Positions 7,929 to 15,727 of a stretch of DNA of 59,390 bases are shown here, piece after piece. The stretch's first letter is position 1. Every line of letters begins with the position of its first letter. Made by a program: the position numbers and the translations under genes. The stretch lies in the NCBI RefSeq assembly GCF_001552635.1, contig NZ_BCRO01000080.1, positions 1 through 59,390 on the forward strand, given 5' to 3'. The notes under the pieces are model-generated. The model saw only the letters and a program-made list of their open reading frames with translations, was not told the DNA's origin and did no database searches. This DNA comes from Actinomadura hibisca NBRC 15177 (GTDB lineage: Bacteria > Actinomycetota > Actinomycetes > Streptosporangiales > Streptosporangiaceae).

Positions 7929-8987
7929 TCACCCCTTCCGGTCGGTGTCCTTGCTGGGCTGGACGCGCTTGGGCTCGCCCGCCATTTTCGGATAGTTGGG
8001 CGGGTAGGGCATGTCGCCCAGGCCGTGGTCGGTCTCGTCGCGGTCGGCCAGCTCCAGCAGGCCGTCCAGCGGGAACGCGGCGTCGTCGATGGCGGCGTGC
8101 AGGTCGCCGAGCTTGGCGAACCGCTCGGGCATGGTCGCGATGGTGAAGTCGTGCGGATCGACGTCGGGCAGCTCGTCCCAGGTCACCGGGGCCGACACCG
8201 GCGCGTGCGGCAGCGGCCGGACGCTGTAGGCCGAGGCGATGGTGGCGTCGCGCGCCGCGCGGTTGTAGTCGATGAAGACCTGCTCGCCCCGCTCCTCCTT
8301 CCACCACCTGGTGGTGACCAGCTCGGGGGCGCGCCGCTCGACCTCGCGCGCGAACGCCAGCGCGGCCCGCCGCACCTGCGTGAACGTCCAGCGCGGCTCG
8401 ATCCGGACGTAGACGTGCACGCCCGCCTTGCCGGAGGTCTTCACGAACCCGGTGAGGCCCAGCTCGTCCAGCAGCTCGCGGGCCGGGCCCAGCACGACGC
8501 GCACCGCGTCGGCGAAGTCCGTCCCCGGCTGGGGGTCGAAGTCGATGCGCAACTCGTCGGGATGGTCGACGTCGCCGCCGCGCACCGGCCAGGGGTGGAA
8601 GGTCAGCGTGCCGAGGTTGGCGGCCCAGGCGATCACGGCCTCCTCGGTGGGCATCACCTCGTCGGCCGTGCGCCCGCTGGGGAACACGATGCGGGCCGTC
8701 TGCACCCAGTCGGGCGCGCCCTTGGGAATGCGCTTCTGGTAGAAGGCGTCCGCGCCGCGCGCGTCGGCCCGGGTGGCGAGCCTGGCCCCCTCGAACACCC
8801 CCGACGGCCAGCGCTCCAGCGTGGTGGGCCGGTCGCGCGTGGCGCGCAGGATGCCCTCCCCCACGGCCAGGTAGTACTCCACCAGCCGCCGCTTGGCGTA
8901 GCCGTGCTCCGGGAAGTAGATCTTGTCGGGATTGCTGACCTTGACGAGCCGATCCCCTACCGGGATCTCGATGTGTGGCGAGGCCAT
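7929..8987 (-). CDS. ligD: Stand-alone LigD-type polymerase/primase domain protein
   Basis: A 352-residue archaeo-eukaryotic primase-type polymerase, the PolDom of bacterial non-homologous end joining. Landmarks are PDKIYFPEHGYAKRRLVEYY near the start, ADAFYQKRIPKGAP, the metal-binding LRIDFDPQPG, the nucleotide-binding KTSGKAGVHVYVRI and the later acidic VFIDYNRAARDATIASAYSVR. There is no ligase or nuclease domain, so it is a split LigD component. It would add NTPs or dNTPs at broken ends with a Ku partner, but no ku or ATP-dependent ligase gene lies in this window. Start ATG at 8987, back to back with msrB. Confidence 0.92.
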   Translation of the reverse strand: MASPHIEIPVGDRLVKVSNPDKIYFPEHGYAKRRLVEYYLAVGEGILRATRDRPTTLERWPSGVFEGARLATRADARGADAFYQKRIPKGAPDWVQTARIVFPSGRTADEVMPTEEAVIAWAANLGTLTFHPWPVRGGDVDHPDELRIDFDPQPGTDFADAVRVVLGPARELLDELGLTGFVKTSGKAGVHVYVRIEPRWTFTQVRRAALAFAREVERRAPELVTTRWWKEERGEQVFIDYNRAARDATIASAYSVRPLPHAPVSAPVTWDELPDVDPHDFTIATMPERFAKLGDLHAAIDDAAFPLDGLLELADRDETDHGLGDMPYPPNYPKMAGEPKRVQPSKDTDRKG

Positions 8988-9031
8988 GCGCTCAAGGTAA
9001 CGCGGGGCACCGACAGTTTCCGGGAGCGAGG

Positions 9032-9037
9032 TACCGT
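9032..9037 (+). promoter_or_regulatory. Candidate -10 (TACCGT) for leaderless msrB
   Basis: TACCGT fits TANNNT and ends 6 bases before the msrB ATG at 9044, with no ribosome site at proper spacing. This suggests a leaderless transcript. Confidence 0.4.
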
Positions 9038-9043
9038 CTGACC

Positions 9044-9445
9044 ATGGAGAAGATCCGCAAGAGTGAGGACGAGTGGAAGGCCCAGCTCAACCCGGAGGAG
9101 TTCCGGGTGCTGCGCGAGGCGGGCACCGAGCGGCCGTTCACCGGCGAGTACACCGACACCAAGACCGTCGGCGTGTACCGGTGCCGGGCCTGCGGGACCG
9201 AGCTGTTCCGGTCGGACGCCAAGTTCGACTCGCACTGCGGCTGGCCGTCGTTCTTCGAGCCGTCGGAGTCGGACGCGGTGACGCTGGTCGAGGACCGGTC
9301 GATGGGCATGACGCGGGTGGAGGTGCGGTGCGCGACGTGCGACTCCCACCTCGGCCACGTCTTCGAGGGCGAGGGCTACCCGACGCCGACCGACCAGCGC
9401 TACTGCATCAACAGCATCAGCCTCACCCTGGAGCCCGCCGAGTGA
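9044..9445 (+). CDS. msrB: Peptide-methionine (R)-S-oxide reductase MsrB
   Basis: Repairs oxidised methionine in proteins by reducing the R-sulfoxide, using thioredoxin. The 133-residue protein is a full-length single MsrB domain. The structural zinc is held by two CxxC pairs (YRCRACGTELF and VRCATCDSHLGH). The substrate segment FDSHCGWPSFFEP and the catalytic cysteine in RYCINSISL are intact. The extra cysteine in SHCGWPS may serve as resolving residue. I start at the ATG at 9044, where homologues start; a -10-like element 6 bases upstream suggests it is leaderless. Confidence 0.97.
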   Translation: MEKIRKSEDEWKAQLNPEEFRVLREAGTERPFTGEYTDTKTVGVYRCRACGTELFRSDAKFDSHCGWPSFFEPSESDAVTLVEDRSMGMTRVEVRCATCDSHLGHVFEGEGYPTPTDQRYCINSISLTLEPAE

Positions 9446-9558
9446 CGGGCTGAACGCGCCCCGTCGCCGCCGGACCGCAACCCCGAGCCCGGTTCGGGCG
9501 TCCAACCATGGGGACCTACGCCGCCCGGACGAGGGTCGGCGGCGGACGAGGGGTGGCG

Positions 9559-10188
9559 ATGGACGAGCAACTGGGCACCTACGAGATCGCCTACCTGTGC
9601 GGCGGACCGGAACGCGCCGCGCAGACCGTCCTGCTCGCCCTGCACGCCGACCACCGCATCCGCGTCCCGCACGGCACGCGCCGGGTGGAGACGGTGGAGC
9701 GGGCCGGGGAGGCCGACGGGGTGGACGGGGCCGCTGGGGCCGGGGGCGGCGGGACCGGCGGCGAGGCGTTCGCCGACGACGTGCTGCAGGCCATCGCGCT
9801 GGCCGAGATCCCGCCCGCCGGGCGAATGTTCGGGCAGGTCGTGCGGGCGGTGGCGGACTCGCCACTGGTGGACGGGGTGGCCGCCTCCCTCCAGGAGGCG
9901 GGCCTGCTGAGCCGCCCGCTGGTGGGCGCGCCACGCCCGACCCGCCGGGGCCGGGCGGTGCGCCGCAGGCTGCACGACGACCACGACGGGCTGGCGGAGC
10001 GGCCGGACGCGGGGCTGGCGAGGTTCGCGGCGCTGGGCTCGGCGGGGATCGCGGAGCCTCGGCTGCGCGAGGTGTTCGAGACGCCGGACCCGAAACCGGA
10101 GCGGCGGCCGTCGAAGTCGTTCGCTGACGCGGGGCGTGGCCTATTCGGCACGAACCGCGGTCCGCACGAGGATGAGGCGGGTAGTTAG
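9559..10188 (+). CDS. TIGR04222-domain protein
   Basis: A 209-residue protein of a family recognised by the opening LGTYEIAYLCGGPERAAQTVLLAL. TIGR04222 is a domain of unknown function, common in high-GC actinobacteria, usually followed by a glycine-rich part. Here the Gly/Ala stretch (AAGAGGGGTGG) lies near residue 70 rather than at the C-terminus, and the remainder holds two helical segments (AFADDVLQAIAL; ADSPLVDGVAASLQEAGLLS). No transmembrane segment is obvious, unlike many members. The ATG at 9559 has GAGGGG 5-10 bases upstream; the longer frame from 9508 has none. The region after its stop contains duplicated copies of the stop region. Confidence 0.8.
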   Translation: MDEQLGTYEIAYLCGGPERAAQTVLLALHADHRIRVPHGTRRVETVERAGEADGVDGAAGAGGGGTGGEAFADDVLQAIALAEIPPAGRMFGQVVRAVADSPLVDGVAASLQEAGLLSRPLVGAPRPTRRGRAVRRRLHDDHDGLAERPDAGLARFAALGSAGIAEPRLREVFETPDPKPERRPSKSFADAGRGLFGTNRGPHEDEAGS

Positions 10189-10237
10189 CGCGCTACGGGT
10201 GGTTAATGGGCCTCGGGTGGTTAGCGCGCCACGGGTG
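10178..10237 (+). repeat. Post-stop tandem repeat, 34-bp period
   Basis: The sequence around the stop (GGGTAGTTAGCGCGCTACGG, from 10180) recurs 34 bases later as GGGTGGTTAGCGCGCCACGG. Further short echoes of GGGTAGCGGGC follow up to about 10275. The unit contains the stop codon TAG. Confidence 0.7.
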
Positions 10238-10342
10238 TAGCGGGCCAGCGGGTAGCGGGCAGGCGCGCGGTTAGAGGACGGCTGGCGGGTGGGTGGCTGG
10301 GCGCGCGTCCTGCTGCGGTGTCGGCTCGGTTGCCGGGTCGGA

Positions 10343-10945
10343 TCAGCGGGTTTCGCTGACCTCGCAGTCGTCCTTGTCGCTCTGCTTGTTGGCCAGCACC
10401 ACGCTGCCGTTGCCCTCGCTCTTGCCGTGCACGAACACGCGCGGGGCCTCGTCGCCGCCGTCGCGCAGGAACTGGGTGGTCCACTCGCACAGCGACACGG
10501 CGGGCTTGGAGTTCTCGTCGCCCTCTTCGAGGTCGGTGTAGATCCGCACGAAGTCGCCCGAGCGCCGGATCTCCTTGACGTGCCCGGTGGTCTTCTTGTC
10601 CTCGTCCTTGCCCTCCAGGTAGGGCAGGGCGTCCGGCAGGCCGTCGGGGTCGTCGTCGGCGGGCGCGGCGGACTGCTGGACGGCGGGCGCGCTCGGCGCC
10701 TGGCGGGCGGCGGTCTCGGCGCGCGGCGCCTGGCGGGAGTCGGTCGCCGACAGGCCCGCCACCGCCGCGACCGCCAGCAGCGCCACCGAGGCGGTGCCGG
10801 TCCCGGCCGCGACCAGCCGGCGGCGGCCGGGCTCCCCCAGAGCCGCGTTCTTGATCAGCCGGTTCCATCCGGTGGCGATTCCGGACGACGGCTTGGCGTG
10901 CTTTCCACGGGCGTGTTTGGGGGGAGCAGTAGTCACGGCCAGCAC
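10343..10945 (-). CDS. Single-pass membrane protein with extracytoplasmic domain, unknown function
   Basis: A 200-residue protein with a basic cytoplasmic tail (KHARGKHAKPSSG, about 10-22), one membrane segment (about 46-65, GTGTASVALLAVAAVAGLSA) and an acidic external region. The last 90 residues carry a compact domain (KTTGHVKEIRRSGDFVRIYTDLEEGDE ... LCEWTTQFLRDGG ... VFVHGKSEGNGSVVLANK) with two cysteines that could pair. I do not recognise the domain. The start is uncertain between GTG at 10945 and GTG at 10936; AGG lies near the first. It is next to hemQ on the same strand but about 150 bp away, with a terminator between, so it is not in the heme operon. Confidence 0.7.
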   Translation of the reverse strand: MLAVTTAPPKHARGKHAKPSSGIATGWNRLIKNAALGEPGRRRLVAAGTGTASVALLAVAAVAGLSATDSRQAPRAETAARQAPSAPAVQQSAAPADDDPDGLPDALPYLEGKDEDKKTTGHVKEIRRSGDFVRIYTDLEEGDENSKPAVSLCEWTTQFLRDGGDEAPRVFVHGKSEGNGSVVLANKQSDKDDCEVSETR

Positions 10946-11049
10946 TTTACCTGCGCTTTGCCGCCTCTTCGCGGGAGATGGGACAACCGGAACCCCCCGC
11001 CCCGAACGACCTGATCACAGGATGGACCCGGAAGTCCTTCGGCACCGCC

Positions 11050-11085
11050 GCCCCGTCTCGCGGCCCGTTGGACGCGGGACGGGGC
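11050..11085 (-). terminator. Hairpin terminator after hemQ
   Basis: Arms 11050-11062 and 11073-11085 pair over 13 positions with a single mismatch around a 10-base loop, just past the hemQ stop at 11097 in the direction of transcription. Confidence 0.65.
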
Positions 11086-11096
11086 CGTACCGCCGG

Positions 11097-11801
11097 TTAC
11101 GGCAGGTTGGCGACCAGGTCGGCGACCGAGCGGCGGCGGCCGGTGTAGAACGGCACCTCCTCGCGGACGTGCCGCCGTGCCTCCGAGCCGCGCAGGTGCC
11201 GCATCAGGTCCACGATGCGGTGCAGCTCGTCGGCCTCGAACGCCAGCATCCACTCGTAGTCGCCCAGCGCGAACGACGCGACGGTGTTGGCCCGCACGTC
11301 CGGGTAGCCGCGCGCCATCTTGCCGTGCTCGGCGAGCATCGCGCGGCGCTCCTCGTCGGCCAGCAGGTACCACTCGTACGACCGCACGAACGGGTAGACG
11401 CACACGTACGCGCGCGGCTCCTCGTCGGCCAGGAACGCCGGGATGTGGCTCTTGTTGAACTCGGCGGGGCGGTGCAGCGCCATCTGCGACCACACCGGCT
11501 CGCTGGCGCGGCCCACGGCGGTGCGGCGGAAGCGGGCGTAGACGTCCTGGAGGGCGTCGGAGTCGGCGGCGTGCCACCAGAACATGTAGTCGGCGTCGGC
11601 GCGCAGCCCGGCCACGTCGTACAGCCCGCGCGTCACCACGTCCTTCTGGGCGGCCTGGTCGAGCACCTCCTGCACCTCGACCGCGTCGCGCTCGCCGAAC
11701 TCACCGGGGTTCTTCACCCGGAAGACCGACCACATCGTGTAGCGGATCACCTGGTTCAGGTCGCGCGCCTTCGGCTTGGCCGTCTTCTCCGTCGCTGCCA
11801 T
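11097..11801 (-). CDS. hemQ: Coproheme decarboxylase HemQ (chlorite-dismutase family)
   Basis: Last step of the coproporphyrin-dependent heme pathway: peroxide-driven decarboxylation of coproheme to heme b. The 234-residue protein shows the actinobacterial HemQ opening ARDLNQVIRYTMWSVFRV, the YMFWWHA strand, the YPFVRSYEWYLL segment with the active-site tyrosine, and AEHGKMARGYPDV with the proximal heme histidine. ATG at 11801 has GGGGAG nine bases before it, and homologues begin with a short disordered stretch before KARDLNQ. This start lies inside the end of hemG: the two frames overlap by 101 bases, so translation is probably coupled. Confidence 0.95.
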   Translation of the reverse strand: MAATEKTAKPKARDLNQVIRYTMWSVFRVKNPGEFGERDAVEVQEVLDQAAQKDVVTRGLYDVAGLRADADYMFWWHAADSDALQDVYARFRRTAVGRASEPVWSQMALHRPAEFNKSHIPAFLADEEPRAYVCVYPFVRSYEWYLLADEERRAMLAEHGKMARGYPDVRANTVASFALGDYEWMLAFEADELHRIVDLMRHLRGSEARRHVREEVPFYTGRRRSVADLVANLP

Positions 11802-13215
11802 GTTCCGATTCTCCCCGACTCTCCAGAAACTCCAGTATCCGGGCCGCCGCCGCGCGGGCGGAGGCGATGCACGCCGGAATGCCCAGCCCATCGTAGGCGG
11901 CGCCCGCGACGGCCAGCCCCGGCTGCCCCGCCACGGCCGCGCGCACCCGCGCGACCCGGTCGGCGTGCCCGACGTTGTACTGCGGCAGCCCGCCGCCCCA
12001 GCGCGTGATCCGGCTGTCCAGCGGCAGTTCGGCGACGTGCGCGGTGGTGGCCAGCTCGGTCATCGCGGCGGCCTTGAGGTCCTCGTCGGACCGCTGCAGG
12101 GTGTACTCCTCGCCGAACCGGCCGATCGAGCAGCGCACCGCGATCAGCCCGGGGTCGCGGTCGCGCAGGTGCGGCCACTTCACCGAGCTGAACGTGACGG
12201 CCTTGACTTGCCGTCCCTCCACGGCCGGGACCAGGTAGCCGCTGCCGCGCGGCAGCCTCGGGAAGGCGCTGGCCGGGTAGATCAGGGTGACGATCGCCAT
12301 GCTGGCGTACTCGATGCGCTCCAGCTCGCGCGCGGCGGCGGGCACGTCCTCGGCCAGCAGCCGCGCGGCGGGCGCGGCGGGCACCGCCACCAGCACGGCG
12401 TCGGCGTCCAGCGTCTCGGGCTCGCGGGCGGAGCCGACCACCAGCCGCCAGCCGTCCGGGCGGCGGCGCAGCTCGCGGACGGTCGCGCCAGTGCGCACGG
12501 TGCCCCCGGCGGCCTCGACGTCGGCGGCGACCAGGGGCGGCAGCGTGCCGAGCCCGCCGGGCAACGTCGCGAACACCGGCCCGGGGTCGGCGGGCGCGGC
12601 GGCCCGCACCGACCGCACGGCCGAGACCAGCGACCGGTGCGACCGCGCGGCGGTGGCGACGGCGGCGAGCGTCGAGTCGAACGACAGCAGCTCGGCGCGC
12701 CCGGCGTACACCCCGCCCAGCAGCGGCTCGACCAGCCGGTCCACCACCTCGCGGCCCATCCGCGCGCCGATGAGGTCGGCCACCGACACGTCGGCGCCGC
12801 GCCGGGTCTCGGGCAGCACCAGGTCCAGCGGGACGCGCGCCAGCCCGCCCGGCGACAACACCTGGGAGGCCGCGAGCGCGCGCAGGTCGGAGGGCACCCC
12901 CATGACCTGCCCGGCGGGCAGGCGGCGCAGCGCGCCGCGGCTGAGGATCGCCGAGGAGGTGGTGCCGGGGTGGACCAGGTCGTCGCCCCGGCCCAGCTCG
13001 CGCACCAGCCCGACCGCCTCGGGGCGGCGGGCCAGCATCGACTCGGCGCCCTCGTCCACCGGCAGCCCGCCGACCTCGCTGACCTGGAGCTTTCCGCCGA
13101 TCCGGGGCGACCCCTCCAGCACGGTCACGCGCGCGCCGCCGCGGGCCAGCAGCCGCGCCGCCGCGAGGCCCGCGATGCCGCCGCCGACGACCACGACGTG
13201 GGAGGAACTGCTCAT
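11701..13215 (-). CDS. hemG: Coproporphyrinogen/protoporphyrinogen III oxidase (HemY/HemG type)
   Basis: FAD enzyme of heme synthesis; in actinobacteria it oxidises coproporphyrinogen III to coproporphyrin III. The N-terminal Rossmann motif VVVVGGGIAGLAAARLLARGG is clear, followed by LEGSPRIGGKLQ and GAESMLARRPEAV. The C-terminal FAD region reads LAVAGAAYDGLGIPACIASARAAA, as in this family. The ATG at 13215 has GGAAGG upstream. Homologues usually end shortly after the last helix (AARILEFL), but this frame continues about 30 residues of low-complexity sequence (GESEHGSDGEDGQ onward) through the start of hemQ. That tail is either a real extension or a sign of a lost stop. Confidence 0.93.
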   Translation of the reverse strand: MSSSSHVVVVGGGIAGLAAARLLARGGARVTVLEGSPRIGGKLQVSEVGGLPVDEGAESMLARRPEAVGLVRELGRGDDLVHPGTTSSAILSRGALRRLPAGQVMGVPSDLRALAASQVLSPGGLARVPLDLVLPETRRGADVSVADLIGARMGREVVDRLVEPLLGGVYAGRAELLSFDSTLAAVATAARSHRSLVSAVRSVRAAAPADPGPVFATLPGGLGTLPPLVAADVEAAGGTVRTGATVRELRRRPDGWRLVVGSAREPETLDADAVLVAVPAAPAARLLAEDVPAAARELERIEYASMAIVTLIYPASAFPRLPRGSGYLVPAVEGRQVKAVTFSSVKWPHLRDRDPGLIAVRCSIGRFGEEYTLQRSDEDLKAAAMTELATTAHVAELPLDSRITRWGGGLPQYNVGHADRVARVRAAVAGQPGLAVAGAAYDGLGIPACIASARAAAARILEFLESRGESEHGSDGEDGQAEGARPEPGDPLHDVVGLPGEEPR

Positions 13216-13271
13216 GGGAACCACCTTCCCAGACGGTCGCGATGATCCGGCACCGGGGTGGCGCGACGGTT

Positions 13272-13320
13272 CTTGTCACCTGCGGACAAGCCGGGAACGA
13301 TTTAGCCAGTGAATACTGGC
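13272..13320. promoter_or_regulatory. Two inverted repeats in the hemG / exported protein divergent region
   Basis: CTTGTC-N7-GACAAG (13272-13290) and GCCAGT-GAAT-ACTGGC (13305-13320) are perfect short inverted repeats 14 bases apart, between the divergent starts at 13215 and 13355. They could be operators or small hairpins. Confidence 0.35.
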
Positions 13321-13354
13321 ACTGATGTTCGCCCCCCGGAGCCCAGGAGTCCCC

Positions 13355-14542
13355 ATGCCAGACTTTCCGTCCCAGAACGCTCTGAGCAGGCGCGACGCAC
13401 TGCGCACGCTCGTCGGCGGCGCGCTGGCCGTCGGCGCGCTCGTCGCGGGGATCGCCGGGACCGCCCGTCCCGCCGCCGCGCGTGTTGCCCGCGCCGCCGA
13501 GACGGCGCTGCGCAAGGTCGGCCTGCCGTTCCTGTGGCCGTCCAAGAGCGTGTACGGCCTCGCGGCCGCCGCGCCCGACAGCGTGTGGTTCGTCGGCGTG
13601 CAGGGCGAGCTGACCGTGCCCGGCCCCATCCCCGGCACCGGCAAGACCGTCGGCGGCAGCCCCGTCATCCGGCGCTGGGACGGCCGGGGCTGGAAGGAGC
13701 ACCCCATCCGCAACTGGTCCGGCAACGGCGGTCTCCACTCGGTCGCCGCGCCGTCCCCGGCGGACGTGTGGGTCGCCGGGCTCGTCCGCGGCGACCAGGA
13801 CACCGTCAGGCCCTACCTGGCGCGCTTCACCGGCAGCGCCTTCGAGCCCGTCGCGCCGCCGCCCGGCCTCACCCTGTGGATCGCCCGGTATCCGCAGCTC
13901 AAGGCCACGCCCGCCGGGCTGTTCCTCAACGGCGGCACCGACCGGGCCCACCACCTGTACCGCTGGGCGGGCACCGGCTGGACCGCCTATCCCGACAGCG
14001 GCCTGCACCAGGTGCGGGTCTTCGACGCGCGCACGCCCGGCGACGTGTGGATGATCGGCGAGTTGGAGGGCGGCTACGGCAGGCCCGCCGCGCGCCACTG
14101 GGACGGCACGGCCTGGGGGGAGGTCCCGCTGCCGCCGCTCACCTACGAGGTCGGCCTGCCCGGCGACGTCCTCGCCATCGCCGCCGACGACGTGTGGGTC
14201 ACTGGGAGCGACGAGGAGTTCGGGTCCGGCAACGCGCGCACCGCGCTGCTGTGGCACTGGGACGGCCGGGCCTGGAGCAAGGCGTCGGTGCCGTCGGGGG
14301 CCGAGGTGCCCGACGGGTTCCACCGCGACCCGGACGGCTCGTTCTGGGGGCACCGCATCGACCCCGCCGCACCCGGCCGTCTGGTCGTCCTGCGCTACGA
14401 CGGGTCGGCGTGGCGGCCCACCGGCACGACGCTGGTCGCTCCGGACAACCTGCGCCTGTCCGGACCGGTGCGGGTGCCGGGGACCGGGCGGTTCTGGACG
14501 CAGGCGGGCGACGGCACCACGATCCTCACCGACCAGCCGTGA
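13355..14542 (+). CDS. Tat-exported protein with beta-propeller-like repeats
   Basis: A 395-residue exported protein. The N-terminus has a twin-arginine signal (ALSRRDALRTLVGGALAVG) with likely cleavage after ARPAAA near residue 42. The mature part shows recurring units ending in a DxVW turn: PDSVWFVGV, PADVWVAGL, PGDVWMIGE and ADDVWVTGS. These alternate with W-WDG-W strands (RRWDGRGWKE, RHWDGTAWGE, WHWDGRAWSK, RYDGSAWRP). This pattern fits a propeller of about six blades. No catalytic motif is visible; ligand binding at the cell surface is plausible. The ATG at 13355 has CAGGAG upstream. Divergent from hemG; function unknown. Confidence 0.75.
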   Translation: MPDFPSQNALSRRDALRTLVGGALAVGALVAGIAGTARPAAARVARAAETALRKVGLPFLWPSKSVYGLAAAAPDSVWFVGVQGELTVPGPIPGTGKTVGGSPVIRRWDGRGWKEHPIRNWSGNGGLHSVAAPSPADVWVAGLVRGDQDTVRPYLARFTGSAFEPVAPPPGLTLWIARYPQLKATPAGLFLNGGTDRAHHLYRWAGTGWTAYPDSGLHQVRVFDARTPGDVWMIGELEGGYGRPAARHWDGTAWGEVPLPPLTYEVGLPGDVLAIAADDVWVTGSDEEFGSGNARTALLWHWDGRAWSKASVPSGAEVPDGFHRDPDGSFWGHRIDPAAPGRLVVLRYDGSAWRPTGTTLVAPDNLRLSGPVRVPGTGRFWTQAGDGTTILTDQP

Positions 14543-14650
14543 CGGGGCCGGGCCGCGAACCGGGCCGTGGCCAGGGCCGCGACCTGGAGCGTGACCCAGA
14601 CCGCGCCCGGACCGCGTTCTGAACTGCGCCCCGGGCCGTGACCCGGGCGC
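14538..14650 (+). repeat. Degenerate post-stop repeats (weak)
   Basis: The stop region CCGTGACGGGGCCGGGCCG (14538-14556) is echoed by GGGCCGTGGCCAGGGCCG and by GGGCCGTGACCCGGGCG near 14634. The copies are poor, so this is the weakest member of the post-stop repeat set. Confidence 0.35.
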
Positions 14651-14718
14651 GGCCGCATCGTGTCCGGACCGCGACACTCGGCGCGGAACGGTGATATCGG
14701 ACACACCGTCCAACCGCC

Positions 14719-15678
14719 ATGCGGACCATCATGAGCGTCAAGACCGTGATGTGCGCGCTGCTCGCCCTGCTGCTGGCCGCCTTCGTGGCGGCGTGCAGCG
14801 GAGGGAGCAGCGACCACGGCGCGTCCTCGGCCATCCGGGCGGCCCCCGAGCGAGCGGCCCCCGCCGCCAGGAGCCCAGGTGACACCGCGGACACCGCCAA
14901 GAACCGCGCCGGGACCCGGAACCAGCCCGCCGCCCTCGCCCGTTCGGTCGTCTACAGCGCCCAGCTGCGCGTGCGCAGCAAGGACGTGGACGCCTCGGCG
15001 TCCCAGGCCAAGCAGATGGCCCTGGACGCGGGCGGCTACGTCGAGAACGAGACCTCCCAGAGCAACCCGCCGAGCTCGACCGTCGCCCTGAAGATCCCCT
15101 CGGCCAAGTACGCGGCGGTGCTGGGCGAGCTGTCCTCGCGGCTCGGCACCAAGCTGGCGCTGCAACAGCGGGCCGAGGACGTCACCGGCGAGGTCGCCGA
15201 CGTGAACAGCCGCGTGAAGTCGGCCCAGGACACCCTCGCCTCGATCCGCAAGCTGCTGAACCGCACCGGCTCCATCGAGGAGATCCTCAAGCTGGAGGAG
15301 GAGCTGTCGAACCGCCAGGCGGACCTGGAGTCGTTGCAGGCGCGGCAGAAGTCGCTGCGCGAGCGCACCGACTACGCCACCGTGACCGTCACGCTGGTGC
15401 CGCCGCCGACCCCGCCCGCCAAGCCCGCGGCCAAGGAGCGCAGCGGGTTCGCCGACGGCCTGGGCAGCGGCTGGAACGCCTTCACCGCCACGGCCGCCGT
15501 CGTCGCGACCGTGTTCGGCTGGTTGTTGCCGTTCCTGGTCGTGATCGCCGCGCTCGGCCTGCCGGTGCTGGCCGTGCGGCACCGGCTGCGCGACCGTTTC
15601 CGCGCCGGTCAGGACGGCCCGGAGAACGCGCCCGAGCCCGTCACCGCAGGCGAGGAGACCGGGCCGAAGGCTCCCTGA
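14719..15678 (+). CDS. DUF4349 lipoprotein
   Basis: A 319-residue predicted lipoprotein. The signal runs MCALLALLLAAFVAAC with a lipobox-like end (VAAC). The DUF4349 domain follows (about 75-240): ARSVVYSAQLRVRSKDVDAS, ALDAGGYVENETS, a predicted coiled coil (VADVNSRVKSAQDTLASIRK ... EEILKLEEELSNRQADLES) and the end RTDYATVTVTL. A C-terminal membrane segment (about 258-285, VVATVFGWLLPFLVVIAALG) precedes a basic tail. DUF4349 proteins sit in envelopes, but their role is unknown. The ATG at 14719 and one four codons later are both possible and neither has a clear ribosome site. Convergent with hemE. Confidence 0.88.
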   Translation: MRTIMSVKTVMCALLALLLAAFVAACSGGSSDHGASSAIRAAPERAAPAARSPGDTADTAKNRAGTRNQPAALARSVVYSAQLRVRSKDVDASASQAKQMALDAGGYVENETSQSNPPSSTVALKIPSAKYAAVLGELSSRLGTKLALQQRAEDVTGEVADVNSRVKSAQDTLASIRKLLNRTGSIEEILKLEEELSNRQADLESLQARQKSLRERTDYATVTVTLVPPPTPPAKPAAKERSGFADGLGSGWNAFTATAAVVATVFGWLLPFLVVIAALGLPVLAVRHRLRDRFRAGQDGPENAPEPVTAGEETGPKAP

Positions 15679-15688
15679 ACGGCCCGCG

Positions 15689-15720
15689 CCGTCCCGGGGC
15701 CGTCACCAGCCCCGGGACGG
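15689..15720. terminator. 12-bp perfect hairpin terminator
   Basis: CCGTCCCGGGGC (15689-15700) pairs with GCCCCGGGACGG (15709-15720) around an 8-base loop. It lies between convergent genes and probably works in both directions. Confidence 0.8.
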
Positions 15721-15727
15721 CCCCGGG

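Noticed and set aside
11756..14713. 985-codon minus-strand frame across hemG and the exported protein
   Set aside because: Spans two well-supported genes in other frames and contains no recognisable domain.
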